From Sisyra terminalis (lineage: Eukaryota; Arthropoda; Insecta; Neuroptera; Sisyridae): a stretch of 64,000 nucleotides of DNA. Below, piece after piece: positions 51,901 to 62,160 of this stretch. Each line of letters opens with the position of its first letter. Positions within the stretch are counted from its first letter, which is position 1. The stretch covers positions 19,964,001 through 20,028,000 of the forward strand of contig OY292280.1 of assembly GCA_958496175.1 (NCBI GenBank), written 5' to 3'. Under the pieces are notes generated by a model. It ran no database searches and was not told the origin of the DNA. It saw nothing but the letters and a program-made list of their open reading frames with translations. The position numbers and the translations under genes are program-made.

Positions 51901-52416
51901 TTCGGTTATTTTTGCGGATATCATGGCGGTTATTTTGCGGTAATATTTGCGGTTATTTTTGCGGATATTATTGCGGTTATTTTTGCGGATATCATTGCGG
52001 TTATTTTTGCGGATATTATTGCGGTTATTTTTGCGGATATCATTGCGGCTATTTTGCGGTTATATTTGCGGTTATTTTTGCGGATATTATTGCGGTTATT
52101 TTTGCGGATATCATTGCGGTTATTTTGCGGTGATATTTGCGGTTATTTTTGCGGATATCAATGCGGTTATTTTGCGGTGATATTTGCGGTTATTTTTGCA
52201 GATATCATTGCGGTTATTTTGCGGTAATATTTGCGGTTATTTTTGCGGGTATTATTGCGGTTATTTTTGCGGATATCATTGCGGTTATTTTTGCGGATAT
52301 TATTGCGGTTATTTTTGCGGATATCATTGCGGTTATTTTTGCGGATATCATTGCGGTTATTTTGCGGTAATATTTGCGGTTATTTTTGCGGATATCATTG
52401 CGGTTATTTTGCGGTG
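48913..52416. repeat. 3,504-bp tandem duplication, copy 1
   Basis: Every translated frame checked from 48,917 to 52,231 has an identical partner 3,504 bp to the right, apart from one base (T at 52,168 against A at 55,672). The left edge is set by 48,912 (A), which faces 52,416 (G). Contents run from an ATG-bearing module, through GGGGCTATTTT near 49,640, TTTTTTTCGG near 49,858, GCGATTATTATT and GGGGATATC, to a right half rich in unusual units (GGAAAATATT near 50,825, ATGTTTGCGG near 50,972, TTTTCGGTT near 51,118, GGATAACATT near 51,206, TTTGTGG near 51,700). Confidence 0.93.
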
Positions 52417-55400
52417 ATATTTGCGGTTATTTTTGCGGATATTATTGCGGGTATTTTTGCGGATATCATTGCGGTTATTTTGCGGTTATATTTGCGGTTA
52501 TTTTTGCGGATATTATTGCGGTTATTTTGCGGTAATATTTGCGGTTATTTTTGCGGATATCATTGCGGTTATTTTTGCGGATATTATTGCGGTTATTTTT
52601 GCGGATATCATTGCGGTTATTTTTGCGGTTATTATTGCGGTTATTTTGCGGTAACATTTGCGGTTATTTATGCGGATATTATTGCGGTTATTTTTGCGGA
52701 TATCATTGCGGTTATTTTGCGGTGATATTTGCGGTAATTTTTGCGCATATAATTGCGGTTATTATGCGGTGATATTTGCGGTTAATTTTGCGGATATCAT
52801 TGCGGTTATTTTGCGGTGATATTTGCGGTTTTTTTTGCGGATATCAATGTGGTTATTTTGCGGTAATATTTGCGGTTATTTTTGCGGTTATTTTTGCGGA
52901 TATCATTGCGGTTATTTTGCGGTAATATTTGCGGTTATTTTTGCGGATATCATTGCGGTTATTTTGCGGTAATATTTGCGGTTATTTTTGCGGATATCAT
53001 TGCGGTTATTTTTGCGGATATCATTGCGGTTATTTTGCGGTAATATTTGCGGTTATTTTTGCGGATATTATTGCGGTTATTTTTGCGGATATCATTGCGG
53101 TTATTTTGCGGTGATATTAGCGGTTATTTTTGCGGATATCATTGGGGCTATTTTGCGGTGATATTTGCGGTTACTTTTGCGGATATCATTGCGGTTATTT
53201 GGCGGTAATATTTGCGGTTATTTTTGCGGATATCATTGCGGTTATTTTGCGGTAATATTTGCGGTTATTTTTGCGGATATCATTGCGGTTATTTTTGCGG
53301 ATATTATTGCGGTTATTTTGCGGATATCATTGCGGTTATTTTGCGGTGATATTTGCGGTTATTTTTTTCGGATATCATTGCGGTTATTTTTGCGGATATC
53401 ATTGCGGTTATTTTTGCTGATATCATTGCGGTTATTTTGCGGTTATTTTTGCGGATATCATTGCGGTTATTTTTGCGGATATTATTGCGGTTATTTTTGC
53501 GATTATTATTGCGGTTATTTTGCGGATATCATTGCGGTTATTTTGCGGTGATATTTGCGGTTATTTTTGCGGATATCATTGCGGTTATCTTTGGGGATAT
53601 CATTGCGGTTATTTTGCGGTGATATTTGCGGTTATTTTTGCGGATATCATTGCGGTTATTTTTGCGGATATTATTGCGGTTATTTTTGCGGATATCATTG
53701 CGGTTATTTTTGCGGATATCATTGCGGTTATTTTGCGGTGATATTTGCGGTTATTTTTGCGGATATCATTGCGGTTATTTTTGCGGATATTATTGCGGTT
53801 ATTTTTGCGGATATCATTGCGGTTATTTTTGCGGATATCATTGCGGTTATTTTGCTGTAATATTTGCGGTTAATTTTGCGGATATCATTGCGGTTATTTT
53901 TGCGGATATTATTGCGGTTATTTTTGCGGATATCATGGCGGTTATTTTGCGGTGATATTTGCGGTTATTTTTGCGGATATCATTGCGGTTATTTTGCGGT
54001 GATATTTGCGGTTATTTTTGCGGATATCATTGCGGTTATTTTTGCGGATATTATTGCGGTTATTTTTGCGGATATCATTGCGGTTATTTTGCGGTGATAT
54101 TTGCGGTTATTTTTGCGGATATCATTGCGGTTATTTTGCTGTTATATTTGCGGTAATTTTTGCGGATATCATTGCGGTTATTTTTGCGGATATCATTGCG
54201 GTTATTTTGCGGTGATATTTGCGGTTATTTTTGCGGATATTATTGCGGTTATTTTTGCGGAAATTATTGCGGTTATTTTCGCGGATATCATTGCGGTTAT
54301 TTTGCTGTAATATTTGCGGTTAATTTTGCGGAAAATATTGCGGTTATTTTTGCGGATATCATTGCGGTTATTTTTGCGGATATCATTGCTGTTATTTTGC
54401 GGTGATATTTGCGGTTATTTTTGCGGATATAAATGCGGTTATTTTTGCGGATATCATTGCGGTTATTTTGCTGTAATGTTTGCGGTTAATTTTGCGGATA
54501 TTATTGCGGTTATTTTTGCGGATATCATTGCGGTTATTTTTGCGGATATCATTGCGGTTATTTTGCGGTGATATTTGCGGTTGTTTTTGCGGATATCATT
54601 GCGGTTATTTTGCGGTAATATTTTCGGTTATTTTTGCGGGTATCATTGCGGTTATTTTTGCGGATATTATTGCGGTTATTTTGGCGGATATTATTGCGGT
54701 TATTTTTACGGATAACATTGCGGTTATTTTGCGGTAACATTTGCGGTTATTTTTGCGGATATTATTGCGGTTATTTTTGCGGATATCATTGCGGTTATTT
54801 TTGCGGATATCATTGCGGTTATTTTGCGGTAACATTTGCGGTTATTTTTGCGGATATTATAGCGGTTATTTTTGCGGATATTATTGCGGTTATTTTGCGG
54901 TAATATTTACGGTTATTTTTGCGGATATTATTGCGGTTATTTTGCTGTAATATTTGCGGTTAGTTTTGCGGATATCATTGCGGTTATTTTTGCGGATATT
55001 ATTGCGGTTATTTTTGCGGATATCATTGCGCTTATTTTGCGGTGATATTTGCGGTTATTTTTGCGGATATCATTGCGGTTATTTTGCGGTAATATTTGCG
55101 GTTATTTTTGCGGATATTATTGCGGTTATTTTTGCGGATATCATTGCGGTTATTTTGCGGTTACATTTGCGGTTATTTTTGCGGATATCATTGCGGGTAT
55201 TTTGTGGTAATATTTGCGGTTATTTTTGCGGATATCATTGCGGTTATTTTTGCGGATATTATTGCGGTTATTTTTGCGGATATTATTGCGGTTATTTTTG
55301 CGGATATCATTGCGGTTATTTTGCGGTAACATTTGCGGTTATTTTTGCGGATATTATTGCGGTTATTTTTGCGGATATCATTGCGGTTATTTTGCGGTGA

Positions 55401-55920
55401 TATTTTCGGTTATTTTTGCGGATATCATGGCGGTTATTTTGCGGTAATATTTGCGGTTATTTTTGCGGATATTATTGCGGTTATTTTTGCGGATATCATT
55501 GCGGTTATTTTTGCGGATATTATTGCGGTTATTTTTGCGGATATCATTGCGGCTATTTTGCGGTTATATTTGCGGTTATTTTTGCGGATATTATTGCGGT
55601 TATTTTTGCGGATATCATTGCGGTTATTTTGCGGTGATATTTGCGGTTATTTTTGCGGATATCAATGCGGTAATTTTGCGGTGATATTTGCGGTTATTTT
55701 TGCAGATATCATTGCGGTTATTTTGCGGTAATATTTGCGGTTATTTTTGCGGGTATTATTGCGGTTATTTTTGCGGATATCATTGCGGTTATTTTTGCGG
55801 ATATTATTGCGGTTATTTTTGCGGATATCATTGCGGTTATTTTTGCGGATATCATTGCGGTTATTTTGCGGTAATATTTGCGGTTATTTTTGCGGATATC
55901 ATTGCGGTTATTTTGCGGTG
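52417..55920. repeat. 3,504-bp tandem duplication, copy 2
   Basis: This copy abuts copy 1 directly and repeats its private variants in the same order: the GGGGCTATTTT change, the TTTTTTTCGG unit, GGAAAATATT, ATGTTTGCGG, GGATAACATT and TTTGTGG. The only difference found is A at 55,672 (TTATTTT to TAATTTT), which puts a stop in one frame. After 55,920 the sequence departs from copy 1's right neighbour within about 25 bp. Near identity over 3.5 kb points to a very recent event, or to an assembly choice that long reads would settle. Confidence 0.92.
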
Positions 55921-58900
55921 ATATTTGCGGTTATTTTTGCGGATATCAATGCGGTTATTTTGCGGTGATATTTGCGGTTATTTTTGCGGATATCATTGCG
56001 GTTATTTTGCGGTAATATTTGCGGTTATTTTTGCGGGTATTATTGCGGTTATTTTTGCGGATATCATTGCGGTTATTTTTGCGGATATTATTGCGGTTAT
56101 TTTTGCGGATATCATTGCGGTTATTTTTGCGGATATCATTGCGGTTATTTTGCGGTAATATTTGCGGTTATTTTTGCGGGTATTATTGCGGTTATTTTTG
56201 CGGATATCATTGCGGTTATTTTTGCGGATATTATTGCGGTTATTTTTGCGGATATCATTGCGGTTATTTTTGCGGATATCATTGCGGTTATTTTGCGGTA
56301 ATATTTGCCGTTATTTTTGCGGATATCATTGCGGTTATTTTGCGGTAATATTTGCGGTTATTTTTGCGGATATTATTGCGGTTATTTTTGCGGATATCAT
56401 TGCGGTTATTTTGCGGTTACATTTGCGGTTATTTTTGCGGATATCATTGCGGGTATTTTGTGGTAATATTTGCGGTTATTTTTGCGGATATCATTGCGGT
56501 TATTTTTGCGGATATTATTGCGGTTATTTTTGCGAATATTATTGCGGTTATTTTTGCGGATATCATTGCGGTTATTTTGCGGTAACATTTGCGGTTATTT
56601 TTGCGGATATTATTGCGGTTATTTTTGCGGATATCATTGCGGTTATTTTGCGGTGATATTTTCGGTTATTTTTGCGGATATCATGGCGGTTATTTTGCGG
56701 TTATATTTGCGGTTATTTTTGCGGATATTATTGCGGTTATTTTTGCGGATATCATTGCGGTTATTTTGCGGTGATATTTGCGGTTATTTTTGCGGATATC
56801 ATTGCGGCTATTTTGCGGTAATATTTGCGGTTATTTTTGCGGATATTATTGCGGTTATTTTTGCGGATATCATTGCGGTTATTTTGCGGTGATATTTGCG
56901 GTTATTTTTGCGGATATCAATGCGGTTATTTTGCGGTGATATTTGCGGTTATTTTTGCGGATATCATTGCGGTTATTTTGCGGTAATATTTGCGGTTATT
57001 TTTGCGGGTATTATTGCGGTTATTTTTGCGGATATCATTGCGGTTATTTTTGCGGATATTATTGCGGTTATTTTTGCGGATATCATTGCGGTTATTTTTG
57101 CGGATATCATTGCGGTTATTTTGCGGTAATATTTGCGGTTATTTTTGCGGATATCATTGCGGTTATTTTGCGGTGATATTTGCGGTTATTTTTGCGGATA
57201 TTATTGCGGTTATTTTTGCGGATATCATTGCGGTTATTTTGCGGTGATATTTGCGGTTATTTTTGCGGATATCATTGCGGTTATTTTTGCGGATATCATT
57301 GCGGTTATTTTGCGGTAATATTTGCCGTTATTTTTGCGGATATCATTGCGGTTATTTTGCGGTGAAATTTGCGGTTATTTTTGCGGATATTATTGCGGTT
57401 ATTTTTGCGGATATCATTGCGGGTATTTTGCGGTAATATTTGCGGTTATTTTTGCGGATATCATTGCGGTTATTTTTGCGGATATTATTGCGGTTATTTT
57501 TGCGGATATTATTGCGGTTATTTTTGCGGATATCATTGCGGTTATTTTGCGGTAACATTTGCGGTTATTTTTGCGGATATTATTGCGGTTATTTTTGCGG
57601 ATATCATTGCGGTTATTTTTGCGGATATTATTGCGGTTATTTTTGCGGATATTATTGCGGTTATTTTTGCGGATATCATTGCGGTTATTTTGCGGTAACA
57701 TTTGCGGTTATTTTTGCGGATATTATAGCGGTTATTTTTGCGGATATTATTGCGGTTATTTTGCGGTAATATTTACGGTTATTTTTGCGGATATTATTGC
57801 GGTTATTTTGCTGTAATATTTGCGGTTAGTTTTGCGGATATCATTGCGGTTATTTTTGCGGATATTATTGCGGTTATTTTTGCGGATATCATTGCGCTTA
57901 TTTTGCGGTGATATTTGCGGTTATTTTTGCGGATATCATTGCGGTTATTTTGCGGTAATATTTGCGGTTATTTTTGCGGATATTATTGCGGTTATTTTTG
58001 CGGATATCATTGCGGTTATTTTGCGGTCACATTTGCGGTTATTTTTGCGGATATCATTGCGGGTATTTTGTGGTAATATTTGCGGTTATTTTTGCGGATA
58101 TCATTGCGGTTATTTTTGCGGATATTATTGCGGTTATTTTTGCGGATATTATTGCGGTTATTTTTGCGGATATCATTGCGGTTATTTTGCGGTAACATTT
58201 GCGGTTATTTTTGCGGATATTATTGCGGTTATTTTTGCGGATATCATTGCGGTTATTTTGCGGTAACATTTGCGGTTATTTTTGCGGATATTATTGCGGT
58301 TATTTTTGCGGATATCATAGCGGTTATTTTTGCGGATATTATTGCGGTTATTTTTGCGGATATTATTGCGGTTATTTTTGCGGATATCATTGCGGTTATT
58401 TTGCGGTAACATTTGCGGTTATTTTTGCGGATATTATAGCGGTTATTTTTGCGGATATTATTGCGGTTATTTTGCGGTAATATTTACGGTTATTTTTGCG
58501 GATATTATTGCGGTTATTTTGCTGTAATATTTGCGGTTAGTTTTGCGGATATCATTGCGGTTATTTTTGCGGATATTATTGCGGTTATTTTTGCGGATAT
58601 CATTGCGCTTATTTTGCGGTGATATTTGCGGTTATTTTTGCGGATATCATTGCGGTTATTTTGCGGTAATATTTGCGGTTATTTTTGCGGATATTATTGC
58701 GGTTATTTTTGCGGATATCATTGCGGTTATTTTGCGGTTACATTTGCGGTTATTTTTGCGGATATCATTGCGGGTATTTTGTGGTAATATTTGCGGTTAT
58801 TTTTGCGGATATCATTGCGGTTATTTTTGCGGATATTATTGCGGTTATTTTTGCGGATATTATTGCGGTTATTTTTGCGGATATCATTGCGGTTATTTTG

Positions 58901-59990
58901 CGGTAACATTTGCGGTTATTTTTGCGGATATTATTGCGGTTATTTTTGCGGATATCATTGCGGTTATTTTGCGGTGATATTTTCGGTTATTTTTGCGGAT
59001 ATCATGGCGGTTATTTTGCGGTAATATTTGCGGTTATTTTTGCGGATATTATTGCGGTTATTTTTGCGGATATCATTGCGGTTATTTTGCGGTGATATTT
59101 GCGGTTATTTTTGCGGATATCATTGCGGCTATTTTGCGGTAATATTTGCGGTTATTTTTGCGGATATTATTGCGGTTATTTTTGCGGATATCATTGCGGT
59201 TATTTTGCGGTGATATTTGCGGTTATTTTTGCGGATATCAATGCGGTTATTTTGCGGTGATATTTGCGGTTATTTTTGCGGATATCATTGCGGTTATTTT
59301 GCGGTAATATTTGCGGTTATTTTTGCGGGTATTATTGCGGTTATTTTTGCGGATATCATTGCGGTTATTTTTGCGGATATTATTGCGGTTATTTTTGCGG
59401 ATATCATTGCGGTTATTTTTGCGGATATCATTGCGGTTATTTTGCGGTAATATTTGCGGTTATTTTTGCGGATATCATTGCGGTTATTTTGCGGTGATAT
59501 TTGCGGTTATTTTTGCGGATATCAATGCGGTTATTTTGCGGTGATATTTGCGGTTATTTTTGCGGATATCATTGCGGTTATTTTGCGGTAATATTTGCGG
59601 TTATTTTTGCGGGTATTATTGCGGTTATTTTTGCGGATATCATTGCGGTTATTTTTGCGGATATTATTGCGGTTATTTTTGCGGATATCATTGCGGTTAT
59701 TTTTGCGGATATCATTGCGGTTATTTTGCGGTAATATTTGCGGTTATTTTTGCGGGTATTATTGCGGTTATTTTTGCGGATATCATTGCGGTTATTTTTG
59801 CGGATATTATTGCGGTTATTTTTGCGGATATCATTGCGGTTATTTTTGCAGATATCATTGCGGTTATTTTGCGGTAATATTTGCCGTTATTTTTGCGGAT
59901 ATCATTGCGGTTATTTTGCGGTGATATTTGCGGTTATTTTTGCGGATATTATTGCGGTTATTTTTGCGGATATCATTGCGGTTCTTTTGC
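55921..59990. repeat. GGGTATT / TAACAT-rich section with 711-bp tandem duplication
   Basis: Five-A runs opening with GCGGGTATTATT recur at about 55,738, 56,022, 56,165, 56,993, 59,314, 59,598 and 59,741. The section 56,896-57,240 matches 59,217-59,540 at 2,321 bp, and 55,925 onward matches 59,501 onward at 3,576 bp. A 711-bp unit lies in tandem at 57,552-58,262 and 58,263-58,973. Its copies differ by CATAGCGG near 58,317 and by TCAC against TTAC near 58,027/58,738. Marks shared with 51,450-51,896 (GGTTAGTTTTGCGG, GCGCTTATT, TTTGTGG) show that it derives from the 3,504-bp unit. Confidence 0.82.
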
Positions 59991-62160
59991 GGTGATATTT
60001 GCGGTTATTTTTGCGGATATCATTGCGGTTATTTTTGCGGATAATATTGCGGTTATTTTTGCGGATATCATTGCGGTTATTTTTGCGGATAATATTGCGG
60101 TTATTTTTGCGGATATCATTGCGGTTATTTTGCGGTAATATTTGCAGTTATTTTTGCGGATATTATTGCGGTTATTTTGCTGTAATATTTGCGGTTATTT
60201 TTGCGGATATCATTGCGGTTATTTTGCGGTGATATTAGCGGTTATTTTTGCGGATATCATTGCGGTTATTTTGCGGTGATATTTGCGGATATTTTTGCGG
60301 ATATCATTGCGGATATTTTGCGGTAATATTTGCGGTTATTTTTGCGGATATTATTGCGGTTATTTTTGCGGATATCATTGCAGTTATTTTGCGGTGATAT
60401 TTGCGGTTATTTTTGCGGATATCATTGCGGTTATTTTGCGGTGATATTTGCGGTTATTTTTGCGGATATCATTGCGGTTATTTTGCGGTAATATTTGCGG
60501 TTATTTTTTCGGATATCATTGCGGTTCTTTTGCGGTGATATTTGCGGTTATTTTTGCGGATATCATTGCGGTTATTTTTGCGGATAATATTGCGGTTATT
60601 TTTGCGGATATCATTGCGGTTATTTTTGCGGATAATATTGCGGTTATTTTTGCGGATATCATTGCGGTTATTTTGCGGTAATATTTGCAGTTATTTTTGC
60701 GGATATTATTGCGGTTATTTTGCAGTAATATTTGCGGTTATTTTTGCGGATATCATTGCGGATATTTTGCGGTCATATTTGCGGTTATTTTTGCGGATAT
60801 TATTGCGGTTATTTTTGCGGATATCATTGCAGTTATTTTGCGGTGATATTTGCGGTTATTTTTGCGGATATCATTGCGGTTATTTTGCGGTGATATTTGC
60901 GGTTATTTTTGCGGATATCATTGCGGATATTTTGCGGTAATATTTGCGGTTATTTTTGCGGATATTATTGCGGTTATTTTGCGGTGATATTTGCGGTTAT
61001 TTTTGCGGATATCATTGCGGATATTTTGCGGTCATATTTGCGGTTATTTTTGCGGATATTATTGCGGTTATTTTTGCGGATATCATTGCAGTTATTTTGC
61101 GGTGATATTTGCGGTTATTTTTGCGGATATCATTGCGGTTATTTTGCGGTAATATTTGCGGTTATTTTTTCGGATATCATTGCGGTTCTTTTGCGGTGAT
61201 ATTTGCGGTTATTTTTGCGGATATCATTGCGGTTATTTTTGCGGATAATATTGCGGTTATTTTTGCGGATATCATTGCGGTTATTTTTGCGGATAATATT
61301 GCGGTTATTTTTGCGGATATCATTGCGGTTATTTTGCGGTAATATTTGCAGTTATTTTTGCGGATATTATTGCGGTTATTTTGCAGTAATATTTGCGGTT
61401 ATTTTTGCGGATATCATTGCGGTTATTTTGCGGTGATATTAGCTGTTATTTTTGCGGATTTCATTGCGGTTATTTTGCGGTGATATTTGCGGTTATTTTT
61501 GCGGATATCATTGCGGATATTTTGCGGTCATATTTGCGGTTATTTTTGCGGATATTATTGCGGTTATTTTTGCGGATATCATTGCAGTTATTTTGCGGTG
61601 ATATTTGCGGTTATTTTTGCGGATATCATTGCGGTTATTTTGCGGTGATATTTGCGGTTATTTTTGCGGATATCATTGCGGATATTTTGCGGTAATATTT
61701 GCGGTTATTTTTGCGGATATTATTGCGGTTATTTTGCGGTGATATTTGCGGTTATTTTTGCGGATATCATTGCGGATATTTTGCGGTCATATTTGCGGTT
61801 ATTTTTGCGGATATTATTGCGGTTATTTTTGCGGATATCATTGCAGTTATTTTGCGGTGATATTTGCGGTTATTTTTGCGGATATCATTGCAGTTATTTT
61901 GCGGTGATATTTGCGGTTATTTTTGCGGATATCATTGCGGTTATTTTGCGGTGATATTTGCGGTTATTTTTGCGGATATCATTGCGGATATTTTGCGGTA
62001 ATATTTGCGGTTATTTTTGCGGATATTATTGCGGTTATTTTTGCGGATATCACTGCAGTTATTTTGCGGTGATATTTGCGGTTATTTTTGCGGATATCAT
62101 TGCGGTTATTTTGCGGTGATATTTGCGGTTATTTTTGCGGATATCATTGCGGTTATTTTG
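59991..62160. repeat. Right-hand domain with private GATAATATT and TCATATTT variants
   Basis: An A form with second half GCGGATAATATT occurs in pairs at 60,040-60,097, 60,58x-60,640 and 61,24x-61,300. I saw this form nowhere else in the window. A B form with GCGGTCATATTT has its C at 60,774, 61,033, 61,529 and 61,788, with spacings of 259, 496 and 259 bp. Sections repeat at 661 bp (60,425-60,760 against 61,086-61,421) and at 755 bp (60,897 against 61,652). GCAGTAATATT, GGTTCTTTTGCGG and repeated GCAGTTATTTT also mark this domain. Confidence 0.85.

Noticed and set aside
48913..55920. Certain proof of a recent biological duplication
   Set aside because: Near identity could also come from an assembly graph path taken twice. 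Without read depth or spanning reads the event stays unproven.
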